Assembly (NCBI RefSeq): GCF_038595065.1
Contig: NZ_CP152003.1
Coordinates: 1,344,001-1,408,000 of the forward strand
From: Sutcliffiella sp. FSL R7-0096
GTDB lineage: Bacteria; Bacillota; Bacilli; Bacillales; Bacillaceae_I
DNA: 64,000 nt
Direction: 5' to 3'
The position numbers and the translations under genes were made by a program. Below, piece after piece: positions 53,354 through 62,482 of this stretch. How positions within the stretch are numbered: the stretch's first letter is position 1; each line of letters opens with the position of its first letter. The notes beneath the pieces are model-generated. The model was given only the letters and a program-made list of their open reading frames with translations. It searched no databases and had not been told where the DNA came from.

Positions 53354-53388
53354 TGACTCTCTCTTCTTTAGGAAGGGGGAGTTTTTTT
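53354..53388 (+). terminator. Terminator after the enoyl-CoA hydratase gene
   Basis: ACTCTCTCTTC pairs with GAAGGGGGAGT (G-T pairs tolerated) around TTTAG, then seven T. Confidence 0.75.
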
Positions 53389-53546
53389 GTAGAACGCGAA
53401 AAGTGAAAAGGGGGAGAAATCTGCGATTCATAGCAAGGCTACGACCATGTAAATGATCCAAGTAGTACATTTTCCAGACCCATTTCACACTCGTAGAACA
53501 TAAAGTATCTCGAATTTCGAATTACCCTTTACATATCGAGTAAACT

Positions 53547-53582
53547 ACTAGTATATTTATAAATAATTCAATTTACTAGTAT
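53547..53582 (+). promoter_or_regulatory. Direct repeat of ACTAGTATA before azlC
   Basis: ACTAGTATA occurs twice in the 40 bases before azlC, about 27 bases apart start to start, with AT-rich sequence between. It may be part of the promoter or a regulator site. Otherwise the 250 bases before azlC show no leader structure I can identify. Confidence 0.35.
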
Positions 53583-53596
53583 AGGAGAAATGCACA

Positions 53597-54322
53597 GTGG
53601 CAACAACCATCGCAGCTAGAAAAACCTCTTCTTTTCGAAACGGGTTGCAAGCTGGAGTCAGCATCGCAATCGGCTACATACCAATCGCCATTACGTTCGG
53701 ACTTTTGGCAAAATCTGCGGGCTTAACGCTCTCTGAGACTGTGCTGATGAGCTTGCTCGTATTTGCCGGAGCTGCACAATATATGTCTCTTAATATGATT
53801 GTGCTTGGATCGGGAGTATTTGAAATCGTCATGACCACTTTTATTCTGAACATCCGTCACTTCTTGATGAGCGCTTCCTTGAATGAGAAGGTGGAAGAAA
53901 AGAGCCTTTGGAAAAAATCACTATTCTCTTTTGGGATAACAGATGAAACGTTTTCCGTCGCCGCAACCAAAGAGGGATCCATCCAAACAGGATATATGTT
54001 CGGGGTCATCCTGATCGCCTATTCTAGTTGGGTGGTCAGCTCCGGAATAGGTCATGTAATTGGAAGCAGTCTGCCTGCATCCCTTCAGGAAAGTATGGCT
54101 GTTGCACTTTATGCCATGTTTGTTGGTTTATTGATGCCTTCTTTGAAAAAGCACCGGAAAGTGGTTGTTCTCGCTGGGAGTGCAGCTATCCTAAATTCGG
54201 TATTTTCCCTTGTAGTGGGTATTGCAGCAGGATGGTCTATCGTACTTGCAACCATCACAAGTGCTGTTGGGATTGAGGTTTTATTTAACAAATGGTCGAA
54301 GGAGGAGAATAGAAATGAATAG
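53597..54322 (+). CDS. azlC: AzlC-family branched-chain amino acid exporter, large subunit
   Basis: A 241-residue membrane protein of the AzlC/YgaZ family: N-terminal GLQAGVSIAIGYIPIAITFGLLAKSAGL, then SLLVFAGAAQYMSLNMI and NIRHFLMSASL, the family hallmarks. With AzlD it exports branched-chain amino acids or analogues. The start is GTG with TAGGAG upstream. It overlaps azlD by 8 bases. Confidence 0.9.
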   Translation: MATTIAARKTSSFRNGLQAGVSIAIGYIPIAITFGLLAKSAGLTLSETVLMSLLVFAGAAQYMSLNMIVLGSGVFEIVMTTFILNIRHFLMSASLNEKVEEKSLWKKSLFSFGITDETFSVAATKEGSIQTGYMFGVILIAYSSWVVSSGIGHVIGSSLPASLQESMAVALYAMFVGLLMPSLKKHRKVVVLAGSAAILNSVFSLVVGIAAGWSIVLATITSAVGIEVLFNKWSKEENRNE

Positions 54323-54623
54323 CACCATTCTCATCATGATTGTCGGTATGGCTGTTGTTACCTATGTTCCAAGGCTCATTCCTTTTGTCATGTTCCAAGG
54401 CAAGGAACTGCCGCCCTTCGTACAGGCCGTATTAAAAAACGTACCTTATGCAACACTGGGGGCACTTATTGTACCAGGGATTTTCCTTATCAATGAAGAT
54501 ATCATGTTTGGAGTTATCGGCGCAGTCGTGGCATTTATTGTCGCTTATCTAGGGGCAAACGTTATTCTGGTTGTCATTAGTTCTATAGCCGCCCTTAGTG
54601 TATATTCCTGGCTGGTTGGCTAG
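54315..54623 (+). CDS. azlD: AzlD-family branched-chain amino acid exporter, small subunit
   Basis: A 102-residue protein with three to four membrane helices, starting MNSTILIMIVGMAVVTYVPRLIPFV and containing LKNVPYATLGALIVPGI, typical of AzlD/YgaH. It is the partner of AzlC. ATG 54315 lies within the azlC end with AAGGAGGAG upstream, so the two are translationally coupled. Confidence 0.88.
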   Translation: MNSTILIMIVGMAVVTYVPRLIPFVMFQGKELPPFVQAVLKNVPYATLGALIVPGIFLINEDIMFGVIGAVVAFIVAYLGANVILVVISSIAALSVYSWLVG

Positions 54624-54633
54624 AATTAAAGTG

Positions 54634-54669
54634 AGTAGGCTTTTATTTCCAAGGCCTGCTTATTTTTTT
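54634..54669 (+). terminator. Terminator after azlD
   Basis: AGTAGGC pairs with GCCTGCT (one G-T pair), followed by TATTTTTTTT. Confidence 0.75.
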
Positions 54670-54722
54670 TAACTGTTGCATAGAATATAACAAGGTTACT
54701 TAGGACGAGGAGGTGCGAAAAA

Positions 54723-55982
54723 GTGAAGAAAATAGTGCCTATTATGTTGTTAGGTTATTTTCTCTATGCTTTAGCGGTGACGTTTTACATATGGGTGGGT
54801 GCAGATACTTCGCTTCCGGCTGAACTAGTCGGAACAAAAGCGGATCCCAATACTTTTCTCAGTGACAAGGAGTTGATATTGGCTGATGAGTATTCCAAGA
54901 TACGCAATACCATCTACTTCCTGACGCTTCCTGTGGAATGGATTTTCTATTTCCTTCTCCTTGTTTTAGGTGGGGCAAGGACCATTCAAACATGGGCAGA
55001 GAGAATAACTAGCTATAAAACGCTGCAGACAGGTATTTATCTTTTTTGGCTGACCCTATTTAGCACGGTCATTCACTTTCCATTAAGCTACCTTCGTTAT
55101 TCTCTATCTAGAGATTATGGTATCACTGTTCAATCCTATTCAGGATGGATGCGTGACCAGGTTGTCGGTTTCTGGGAAGGCCTCTTCATCATGTGGATAG
55201 TGGTCCTGGTCCTTTATATACTCATCCGTAAATTCCAGAAGTGGTGGTGGGCGATTGCCTGGGGTTGTTTTATTCCGTTCGTATTTTTCATGATGTATAT
55301 CCAACCGGTTGTCATTGACCCACTTTATAATGATTTCACCGAACTGCAAGATAAGGTGTTAGAAGAAAAAATCTTGGACCTGGCGGCTGTTTCGGATATT
55401 CCGGCAGACCGGGTGTATGAAGTGAATATGGCCCAGAAAACAAACAGCATCAATGCCTACGTTACCGGGATTGGAGGAAACTCCCGTATCGTACTGTGGG
55501 ATACGCTCCTTACTCGTCTTCAGGATGAGGAGATTCTGTTCATCATGGCACATGAAATGGGACACTATGTGATGAATCATATTGTAATCGGAATTAGTGG
55601 GTACATCGTATTTTCATTCTTCGCTTTTTATCTGATTCATTGGTTGGCAAATAAGGTTATAGACAGATATGGGCGGAGGTTGAAGGTCTACAGCTTAAGC
55701 CAACTTGCTTCGCTTCCGTTATTATTATTGCTGGTGTCACTGCTTCTTTTTCTAGCAAGCCCAATAACGAATGCAGTATCGCGCCATCAGGAACACAAAG
55801 CAGACGTCTATGCCATAGAGCTGACTGGGGAACCAGAGCCGGCCATTGTAGCTTTCCAGGAAATCACGAGATCAAGTTTAAGTGAAGTTAACCCTCCAGC
55901 TTTAGTGAAATTTTTTCGATATACACATCCACCAATGGTTGATAGGATCGCCTATTTGGAACGGTATGTTAATGAGGAGTGA
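54723..55982 (+). CDS. yhfN: YhfN-like M48 (Ste24) membrane metalloprotease
   Basis: A 419-residue integral membrane protease: N-terminal helices, zinc motif HEMGHY with a third ligand region RHQEHKADVYAIEL, and the CAAX-protease N-terminal domain. Ste24-type enzymes cleave membrane-associated proteins or peptides. B. subtilis YhfN is about 426 aa and lies just before aprE; aprE is not present after it here. The start is GTG with GAGGAGGTG upstream. A terminator follows directly. Confidence 0.88.
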   Translation: MKKIVPIMLLGYFLYALAVTFYIWVGADTSLPAELVGTKADPNTFLSDKELILADEYSKIRNTIYFLTLPVEWIFYFLLLVLGGARTIQTWAERITSYKTLQTGIYLFWLTLFSTVIHFPLSYLRYSLSRDYGITVQSYSGWMRDQVVGFWEGLFIMWIVVLVLYILIRKFQKWWWAIAWGCFIPFVFFMMYIQPVVIDPLYNDFTELQDKVLEEKILDLAAVSDIPADRVYEVNMAQKTNSINAYVTGIGGNSRIVLWDTLLTRLQDEEILFIMAHEMGHYVMNHIVIGISGYIVFSFFAFYLIHWLANKVIDRYGRRLKVYSLSQLASLPLLLLLVSLLLFLASPITNAVSRHQEHKADVYAIELTGEPEPAIVAFQEITRSSLSEVNPPALVKFFRYTHPPMVDRIAYLERYVNEE

Positions 55983-56015
55983 GCAGCGTGAAAGAGTGCG
56001 TTGCTTGCTTTTTTT
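55982..56015 (+). terminator. Terminator after yhfN
   Basis: AGCAGCG pairs with CGTTGCT (one G-T pair), then TGCTTTTTTT. It overlaps the last base of the gene. Confidence 0.75.
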
Positions 56016-56148
56016 ATGGTGCATTTTCCAATGTCGAAAAATATTTCCAAACAAATTTTAAAAAAAGGGTTTTTATCCTGAACACTCTGTTATATAATAC
56101 AATACAAATATACTAACTGTTTCATAACAAGAAAGGAGCAAGTATATC

Positions 56149-57744
56149 GTGAATACTGGTACAACAGGCATTAACGTAACAGGTGAAACTAAAAGTGGCT
56201 ATGAAACTGTACTAACACAGGGGGCCCTATCCTTCCTTGAGAAGCTGCACCACTCATTCAATGGTCGCCGAAAAGAATTACTAGCAGCGAGGAAAGAAAG
56301 GCAATTAAGAATCGACCAGGGAGAAAGGTTAAACTTTCTGGAGAGCACGAAAGCTGTTCGTACAGGTGACTGGCAAGTAAATGAAATCCCAGCAGACCTT
56401 CAAGACAGAAGAGTGGAAATAACGGGACCGGTTGACCGCAAGATGATCATTCATGCACTCAACTCCGGAGCAAAGGTGTTTATGGCAGATTTTGAGGATG
56501 CCTCTTCCCCAACTTGGAACAACATGATAGAAGGGCAAATTAACCTACGGGATGCCAACCAACGGAAAATAGACTTCACGGCTCCAAATGGAAAGGAATA
56601 TAAACTGAACAATGAAATCGCAACACTCCTTGTAAGACCAAGAGGATGGCATCTGGACGAAAAGCATATTGAAATAAACAATCAGCCAGTTTCAGGAAGC
56701 CTTTTTGATTTTGGACTATATTTTTTCCATAATGCCAAAGTGCTCCTTGAAAATGGAAGCGCTCCATATTTCTACCTTCCGAAGCTTGAAAGTCATCAAG
56801 AGGCAAGACTGTGGAATGATGTGTTTGTTTTCGCACAAAAGGAGCTGGGAATCGAACGAGGGACGATTAAAGCGACCGTTTTAATTGAAACAATTACGGC
56901 AGCATTTGAAATGGAAGAAATATTGTATGAGCTGAAGGAGCATGCAGCAGGGCTCAATTGTGGAAGATGGGATTATATTTTCAGCTTTATCAAGAAGTTC
57001 AGAAACGATCCATCCTTCCTTTTACCGGATAGAAGTCAAGTCACGATGGCAGTACCATTCATGAGAGCCTACACACAATTGGTGATACAGACTTGCCATA
57101 AGCGTGGCGCCTTTGCAATCGGCGGCATGGCTGCACAAATACCTGTAAAAAATGACGAAGAAGCTAACAAGCAAGCATTTGCGAAAGTTAGGGAAGATAA
57201 GCTTCGGGAAGTGAAAGATGGACATGATGGAACGTGGGTGGCCCATCCGGCATTGGTTCCCGTAGCACTTGAAGTATTCAATGAGCATATGGATGGGCAG
57301 AATCAGGTTCATCGAAAAAGGGAGGATGTCATTGCTGACCCACTAGTACTTGTGCAAATTCCAGAAGGCACGATAACGGAAGAGGGTTTGCGCAAAAACA
57401 TTCATGTCGGGGTGGAGTATATTGCCGCATGGTTGAATGGAAATGGTGCTGTACCAATCTTTCACCTAATGGAGGACGCGGCAACAGCGGAAATATCACG
57501 ATCCCAAGTATGGCAATGGATAAGACATCCTCAAGCAGCACTAGAAGACGGGACACAAATCACCTTAGAGTTGATCAAACAATTGGTTCAGGAAGAAAAG
57601 AGGGCCATTCTTGATAAAGTTGGCCCAACACGCTACTCACAGGGTAAATTAGATCAGGCTGCAACACTATTCGAAAACCTGATCAAAGATGATGAATTTG
57701 CCGAATTTTTGACACTTGCGGCTTACAATTTATTGGAAGATTAA
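56149..57744 (+). CDS. aceB: AceB, malate synthase A
   Basis: A 531-residue malate synthase: [32 protein letters not shown], the catalytic region [35 protein letters not shown], and the C-terminal catalytic region near [20 protein letters not shown] (Asp general base). It joins glyoxylate and acetyl-CoA to malate. The start is GTG with AAAGGAG upstream; TATAAT near 56091 is a likely -10 box. It is the first gene of aceB-aceA. B. subtilis 168 lacks this pathway. Confidence 0.95.
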   Translation: MNTGTTGINVTGETKSGYETVLTQGALSFLEKLHHSFNGRRKELLAARKERQLRIDQGERLNFLESTKAVRTGDWQVNEIPADLQDRRVEITGPVDRKMIIHALNSGAKVFMADFEDASSPTWNNMIEGQINLRDANQRKIDFTAPNGKEYKLNNEIATLLVRPRGWHLDEKHIEINNQPVSGSLFDFGLYFFHNAKVLLENGSAPYFYLPKLESHQEARLWNDVFVFAQKELGIERGTIKATVLIETITAAFEMEEILYELKEHAAGLNCGRWDYIFSFIKKFRNDPSFLLPDRSQVTMAVPFMRAYTQLVIQTCHKRGAFAIGGMAAQIPVKNDEEANKQAFAKVREDKLREVKDGHDGTWVAHPALVPVALEVFNEHMDGQNQVHRKREDVIADPLVLVQIPEGTITEEGLRKNIHVGVEYIAAWLNGNGAVPIFHLMEDAATAEISRSQVWQWIRHPQAALEDGTQITLELIKQLVQEEKRAILDKVGPTRYSQGKLDQAATLFENLIKDDEFAEFLTLAAYNLLED

Positions 57745-57774
57745 TAGATACCTAAACAAAGGGAGGATTTAGTA

Positions 57775-59064
57775 ATGAAAAGAGAAGAAAGAATTGCACA
57801 GTTAGAAGAAAGCTGGGAATTAGATCAACGCTGGAATGGGATTGAAAGACCCTATTCAGCAGATGAGGTGCTCCGTCTACGAGGTTCCATTGATATTGAA
57901 CACACATTGGCGAAAAGAGGGGCACAGAAACTTTGGGATCTCCTTCATACACAAGACTATGTGCATGCGCTTGGAGCTCTAACAGGAAATCAGGCCATCC
58001 AGCAGGTAAAAGCGGGACTGAAAGCCATCTATTTGAGCGGTTGGCAAGTAGCTGCAGATGCCAATCTTTCCGGCCATATGTATCCGGACCAAAGTCTTTA
58101 TCCTGCAAACAGTGTGCCTCATGTGGTTAAACGTATCAATCAAGCCTTGCAGCGTGCAGATCAAATCCAATACTTAGAAGGTAGTGAAGAAGTGGATTAT
58201 TTTGCACCAATCGTTGCGGACGCAGAAGCAGGATTCGGTGGTCAGTTGAATGTGTTCGAATTGATGAAGGGGATGATCGAGTCCGGTGCTTCCGGAGTTC
58301 ACTTTGAGGATCAATTATCTTCCGAGAAAAAGTGCGGCCACCTTGGAGGGAAAGTATTATTGCCTACACAAACTGCAGTGAAAAATCTGATCTCAGCACG
58401 TTTGGCAGCAGACGTAATGGGTGTGCCGACTATCCTCATTGCCAGAACGGATGCGGATGCAGCGGATCTTATCACAAGTGATATAGATGAGAACGATCAT
58501 GCTTTCTTGACTGGTGAGAGAACTGCAGAAGGATTTTATCGCACAAAAGCGGGCATTGATCAGGCAATAGCACGTGGTCTTGCTTATGCTCCATATGCCG
58601 ATCTAATCTGGTGTGAAACATCCGAACCGAACCTTGAGCAGGCAAGAGCCTTTGCTGAAGCCATACATGAAAAGTTCCCAGGTAAACTGTTGGCATATAA
58701 CTGTTCACCGTCCTTTAACTGGAAAGCGAAATTGGATGATGCCACTATTGAAACGTTCCAGCAGCAGATTGCCGAGTTCGGATATAAATTCCAGTTTGTT
58801 ACGTTAGCAGGATTCCATGCATTGAATCACGGCATGTTTGAACTGGCAAGAGGATACCGTGACCGTGGCATGGGAGCATATTCAGAGCTTCAACAGGCAG
58901 AGTTTGATAGTGAGCAGTATGGCTATACAGCAACCCGTCATCAGCGTGAAGTGGGTACAGGATATTTTGATGAAGTGGCAAAGCTTGTTTCCGGTGGTAC
59001 ATCCTCCACAACTGCATTAAGTGGTTCAACAGAAGAAGCCCAGTTTTATCAAGGGAAAAAATAA
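57775..59064 (+). CDS. aceA: AceA, isocitrate lyase
   Basis: A 429-residue isocitrate lyase with the catalytic loop [23 protein letters not shown] (Mg2+ site), [12 protein letters not shown], and [10 protein letters not shown]. It splits isocitrate to glyoxylate and succinate, letting the cell grow on fatty acids or acetate. AAAGGGAGG precedes the ATG, 30 bases after aceB. Together with lcfB, the hydratases and yhaR, this gives a route from fatty acids to C4 acids. Confidence 0.96.
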   Translation: MKREERIAQLEESWELDQRWNGIERPYSADEVLRLRGSIDIEHTLAKRGAQKLWDLLHTQDYVHALGALTGNQAIQQVKAGLKAIYLSGWQVAADANLSGHMYPDQSLYPANSVPHVVKRINQALQRADQIQYLEGSEEVDYFAPIVADAEAGFGGQLNVFELMKGMIESGASGVHFEDQLSSEKKCGHLGGKVLLPTQTAVKNLISARLAADVMGVPTILIARTDADAADLITSDIDENDHAFLTGERTAEGFYRTKAGIDQAIARGLAYAPYADLIWCETSEPNLEQARAFAEAIHEKFPGKLLAYNCSPSFNWKAKLDDATIETFQQQIAEFGYKFQFVTLAGFHALNHGMFELARGYRDRGMGAYSELQQAEFDSEQYGYTATRHQREVGTGYFDEVAKLVSGGTSSTTALSGSTEEAQFYQGKK

Positions 59065-59083
59065 AGTCAATATTCAAAAAGAA

Positions 59084-59120
59084 AAAGAGAAGAGCCAACT
59101 GTGCTCTTCTCTTTATTTTG
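59084..59120 (+). terminator. Terminator between aceA and the IDEAL gene
   Basis: AAAGAGAAGAGC pairs with GCTCTTCTCTTT around CAACTGT: a 12-bp stem with A and T runs on both sides, usable by both genes. Confidence 0.9.
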
Positions 59121-59133
59121 GCGTTTTAACTCT

Positions 59134-59379
59134 CTAAGCGGGAACGCCCCAATCATTCAGGAATTTTTTATATCTGGCGGAAAGTAAGTGGAACAGGGAA
59201 GGGTCATTGGCATCAAGGGCACAGTCAATTTTCTCTTGCAGAAGGTTTTTGTGGTAGTGGAACAAAGACTCATCAATAATCATCTGAACATAAACATTCA
59301 TCATATAGGCTTCAACGGACACTTTCTTGTTCATCTTCTTCGATTTCATCAATTCCGTATAAGACTTCTCATTCTTCAT
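59134..59379 (-). CDS. yhzC: IDEAL-domain small protein (YhzC-like)
   Basis: An 81-residue protein with a charged N-terminus and a C-terminal IDEAL domain of about 40 residues: QMIIDESLFHYHKNLLQEKIDCALDANDPSLFHLLSARYKKFL. IDEAL domains occur at the ends of several Bacillus regulatory proteins and are thought to bind partner proteins. In B. subtilis yhzC (77 aa) is next to comK, as here, where the two genes diverge. GAGGTGAGGA precedes the ATG. Confidence 0.82.
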   Translation of the reverse strand: MKNEKSYTELMKSKKMNKKVSVEAYMMNVYVQMIIDESLFHYHKNLLQEKIDCALDANDPSLFHLLSARYKKFLNDWGVPA

Positions 59380-59437
59380 GAGTTCCTCACCTCGAGCCTT
59401 TTTAATAGTATATTGAGGAACGTCATAAAAATCAACA

Positions 59438-59470
59438 AGTTTTTAAAATATTTAAAATATTTTAAAAACC
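59438..59470 (+). promoter_or_regulatory. A/T-tract cluster upstream of comK
   Basis: Alternating runs of A4-A5 and T3-T5 at helical-turn spacing lie about 100 bases before comK. ComK binds pairs of AT-boxes (AAAA-N5-TTTT) and activates its own gene in B. subtilis. The match to the exact box is loose, so this is tentative. Confidence 0.45.
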
Positions 59471-59569
59471 TTTACATAACATGTGTTTTCTGGGAAAATA
59501 TACATAAATAGACAAAATAATAAGTCTTTTGTCATGTTCTGACAAGGGGTTTGGATGGAAAGGGTGAAT

Positions 59570-60133
59570 ATGATGAAGAATAACGTCGATATATCGGTGG
59601 ATTACGAAATTAATGGATTTACAATGGCAATCATTCCTGTTGAAATGGAGGGGAACCTGTATTCAAAGGTACTTGAAGAGGATGCGGAGATCTATGTAGC
59701 ATTGCCCCCAATAAAAATTATGGAAGACAGCTGCAACTTCTACGGATCTAGCTTTGAAGGAAGAAAACAAGGCACTAAGGGCATCTCCGGCTATACACAC
59801 AAACCCCCAATCGTCGTTGATCCGATGAATGACATTTTCTTTTTCCCCACTGCATCACCTACAAACGAAAACTGCATCTGGATTTCACTACACTACGCTT
59901 ATGAATATAAAAAAACTCCTGTAGCGACCACTAAAGTCACGTTTCCGAATAATACCATAGTGGAATTTCCCATTTCCAAAACCTCTTATGAGGCCCAAGT
60001 TCATCGTACTTCCCTTTTTCGGGCAAAGCTCCAACAAAGAGTTAACAGAAAACGGAATAATGTAAACCGCAGCCTTGTCGCGACACCCGGTATGATGTAT
60101 CGATTGAGAGGTAATAAAGATCTGCAATGCTGA
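59570..60133 (+). CDS. comK: ComK, competence transcription factor
   Basis: About 187 residues. The hallmark core SCNFYGSSFEGRKQGT, SHKPPI-type YTHKPPIVVDP and IFFFPTASPTNENCIWISLHY aligns by eye with B. subtilis ComK (192 aa). ComK is the master activator of DNA-uptake genes and activates its own promoter. Possible starts are ATG 59555 (AAGGGG upstream), 59570 and 59573 (AAAGGGTGA upstream). The C-terminal MecA-binding stretch differs from the B. subtilis FMLYP segment. It diverges from the IDEAL gene. Confidence 0.9.
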   Translation: MMKNNVDISVDYEINGFTMAIIPVEMEGNLYSKVLEEDAEIYVALPPIKIMEDSCNFYGSSFEGRKQGTKGISGYTHKPPIVVDPMNDIFFFPTASPTNENCIWISLHYAYEYKKTPVATTKVTFPNNTIVEFPISKTSYEAQVHRTSLFRAKLQQRVNRKRNNVNRSLVATPGMMYRLRGNKDLQC

Positions 60134-60160
60134 AACATTTCCAACCTTTTTAAAGTGTGT

Positions 60161-60363
60161 CCGTGTGTAGACAAAGCAAAATTCATAGCAGCTTTCAAGT
60201 TGATTGTAGTGGAAGGCGCGTAGTCTCCCGCGGTAGGAAGGGGAAGGGAAGACCCCGCAGGGCCGTAGCCCGAGGAGGCTTCCGGACCGCCCTGTGGATA
60301 AGCGAAGCGCCTGAAACGAAGATCAATAAGTAAATGCAAATCTAAAGGGTTTGCAACAGTCTG
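60161..60363 (+). repeat. Family A dispersed repeat, copy 7 (203 bp)
   Basis: Starts CCGTGTGTAGACAAAGC and ends CAACAGTCTG, the same ends as copy 3 in reverse order. The interior has GAAGACCCCGCAGGGC, GTAGCCCGAGGAGGCTTCC and GATAAGCGAAGCGCC. It lies between comK and a terminator hairpin. CCTTTTTAAAG-like sequence lies outside both ends (60144-60155 and 60369-60380). Confidence 0.85.
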
Positions 60364-60400
60364 TTACGCCTTTTTAAAAGAAAGGCGTATTTTTCTTGAA
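60364..60400 (+). terminator. Terminator downstream of comK
   Basis: TACGCCTTT pairs with AAAGGCGTA around TTAAAAG, then TTTTTC. It lies just outside family A copy 7. Confidence 0.8.
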
Positions 60401-60466
60401 GAATTATGCATATCCTCCCCTTTTTGAATAACGCTAAGGAAAAAGGATAGAGGAGCAATGCATTTT

Positions 60467-61189
60467 ATGGAACTTTTCATGGACTTAGTTAAGGTGCTTT
60501 TTCGTATCGTTACCATTCTGCCATTAATGCTGATCGTAACCCTATTCATGGGGAAACGTTCTATTGGTGAACTTCCTGTCTTTGATTTTCTTGTCATTTT
60601 GACACTCGGGTCGGTAGTCGGAGCCGACATCGCTGATCCTAACGTCCATCACCTGCCTACTGTGGGTGCCATTATTGCGATTGCCCTTTTACAAAAGTTG
60701 ATTGCATGGTGGAAAATAAAGAACCATAAAGTGGGGCGGCTACTTTCCTTTGAACCGACCCTTGTCATCTATGAAGGGCAATTCCATATCAAGAATATGC
60801 GCAAGATCAGTTACTCTATTGATAATATCCTCCAGATGTTAAGGGAAAAGGATGTTTTTCGAGTGGCTGATGTTCATTTCGCATTGATTGAAGCGAACGG
60901 GGAACTATCTGTGAAATTAAAACCGGAAAAAGAACTAGTGAATAGGGAAGATCTACAATCGGCTCAGCTGAAATCCTCGATTGAATATACCGTCATCATG
61001 GATGGGAGAATACAGGAACAAGCATTGGAGCATTTAGGTTTGGATGAAACCTGGTTGAGGGAGGAGCTACTAAAAGGAGACATAGTAAATATTCAAGATG
61101 TCTTCTATGCGGCAATCAATGAAGAGAACAGATTGAATATTACCATGAGAACCCCAGGCTATACAAAAAATATACCGATTTTTCACTAA
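60467..61189 (+). CDS. DUF421-family membrane protein, copy 1
   Basis: 240 residues: three N-terminal membrane helices, the first two joined by MGKRSIGELPVFDFLVILTLGSVVGADIADP, then a cytoplasmic domain with GRLLSFEPTLVIYEGQF and LIEANGELSVKLKPE. This is the DUF421 (YetF/YdfR/YcaP) layout; members are linked to spore germination or stress in Bacilli, but biochemical function is unknown. ATG 60467 is chosen because it aligns with the start of the paralogue; AGGAG is 11 bases upstream. An ATG at 60458 is too close to it. Confidence 0.85.
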   Translation: MELFMDLVKVLFRIVTILPLMLIVTLFMGKRSIGELPVFDFLVILTLGSVVGADIADPNVHHLPTVGAIIAIALLQKLIAWWKIKNHKVGRLLSFEPTLVIYEGQFHIKNMRKISYSIDNILQMLREKDVFRVADVHFALIEANGELSVKLKPEKELVNREDLQSAQLKSSIEYTVIMDGRIQEQALEHLGLDETWLREELLKGDIVNIQDVFYAAINEENRLNITMRTPGYTKNIPIFH

Positions 61190-61212
61190 AGCAAATAGAA
61201 AGGGAGACAAAA

Positions 61213-61935
61213 GTGGAACTATTAATGGATTTTATAAAGGTACTGGGTAGAATCATTACTATCCTACCGCTCATGTTGATAATTACTTTATATATGGGAA
61301 AGCGATCGATTGGAGAACTTCCCGTTTTTGATTTTATTGTCATTATTACGCTTGGAGCTGTGGTAGGGGCTGATATTGCAGACCCCAGCATCCATCATCT
61401 CCCTACTGCAGGTGCCGTTATCACTATAGCTCTACTACAGAAGTTAATAGCGTGGGCAAAGATAAAAAACCATCGGGTAGGCAGACTGTTAACCTTTGAG
61501 CCAACACTGGTCATTTATGAAGGGCAGTTTCATGTAAAGAACTTGCAACAGATTAGCTATTCGATAGACAATATTCTTCAAATGCTAAGAGAAAAAGATG
61601 TGTTTAAGGTGGAGGATGTCTATTTTGCCCTAATCGAGGCGAACGGAAATCTCTCTGTTAAGTTGAAGCCTGAAAAAGAGGCAGCAAAGGTGGAAGATGT
61701 TCGCCCTGCAAGATACGTAAACTCAATAGAATTCCCTGTCATAATGGACGGACGTATCTATAAGGAAACTTTAGCATACAAAGGATTAGATGAATCATGG
61801 CTTCGTGAGGAACTGCTAAAACAGCATATAGCTACTGTGGAGAATGTTTTTTACGCGTCAATAAACGAAAATAATCATTTGCATGTGTCTTTGCGCACTC
61901 CTGCATCAAACCCGACGATCCCTATTTTTCATTAG
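61213..61935 (+). CDS. DUF421-family membrane protein, copy 2
   Basis: 240 residues, a close paralogue of the preceding gene over the whole length (MGKRSIGELPVFDF, GRLLTFEPTLVIYEGQFHVKN, LREKDVFKVEDVYFALIEANG, ending IPIFH). The start is GTG with GGGAG upstream, 23 bases after copy 1, so the two form an operon. Homologues can assemble as homo- or hetero-oligomers; a heteromer is possible here. The 3' end overlaps the convergent yhjD-like gene by 14 bases. Confidence 0.87.
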   Translation: MELLMDFIKVLGRIITILPLMLIITLYMGKRSIGELPVFDFIVIITLGAVVGADIADPSIHHLPTAGAVITIALLQKLIAWAKIKNHRVGRLLTFEPTLVIYEGQFHVKNLQQISYSIDNILQMLREKDVFKVEDVYFALIEANGNLSVKLKPEKEAAKVEDVRPARYVNSIEFPVIMDGRIYKETLAYKGLDESWLREELLKQHIATVENVFYASINENNHLHVSLRTPASNPTIPIFH

Positions 61936-62299
61936 TGGAGTTATCTTCTGCTTTCAAAATATATTGCATTAAAAGCTCATTTACTCTATTCCTGATTCGA
62001 GGGTTGAAGTAGTTGTGATGTTCTTCATAACCATTGAATAGAAAAGCATACATAGTAAACGATTCATCCTGCTTCAATTTGTGGAGCTTCATCTGCTGTT
62101 TTTTCATGTCCATTTTTATTTGTTTAAGTTGAAGCTGGATTTTTCGCATGACATGGTCTATCAGCGTCAGGTAGGGTTCTTTTAATTTGATGCTGCTATC
62201 TTTGATAATCGCTGTATCCCTTTCCAGAACAATAAGTAGCAAAGGAAGATAAATAGCCTGTTCAAACAGGTTTATTTGTTCTTTTGATAATCTGGTCAT
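61922..62299 (-). CDS. yhjD: YhjD-like helical protein
   Basis: A 125-residue soluble protein, mostly helical: N-terminal AIYLPLLLIVLERDTAII, a basic coiled-coil-like middle (QLQLKQIKMDMKKQQMKLHKLKQ), then the conserved-looking GYEEHHNYFNPRIRNRVNELL. It resembles B. subtilis YhjD in length and in the HNYFNPRIRN block, and the locus fits (shortly after comK). Function unknown. GGAGGAAG precedes the ATG. Confidence 0.65.
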   Translation of the reverse strand: MTRLSKEQINLFEQAIYLPLLLIVLERDTAIIKDSSIKLKEPYLTLIDHVMRKIQLQLKQIKMDMKKQQMKLHKLKQDESFTMYAFLFNGYEEHHNYFNPRIRNRVNELLMQYILKAEDNSTNEK

Positions 62300-62482
62300 C
62301 TAATCTTCCTCCTAAACACTAAGAACGTTTGTTCGTATTTATTTTATACCAAGAATCTAAAATTATGCAAGCTACTTTTTAAACTCGTAAAAAAAAACGG
62401 GTTTTTTATCTTTTTTAAAGGGGAATTATTTCATTTGTCGAAATAAGTAGAATGGAGAATTTTACATAAGGGAGAGATTAGA

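Noticed and set aside
53400-53596. Possible T-box or leader riboswitch before azlC
   Set aside because: No specifier-loop or AGGGTGG-type T-box sequence and no terminator/antiterminator pair; only short AT-rich repeats.
59134-60133. Horizontal transfer of comK region
   Set aside because: Gene order matches the B. subtilis yhzC-comK neighbourhood and base composition looks like the surroundings.
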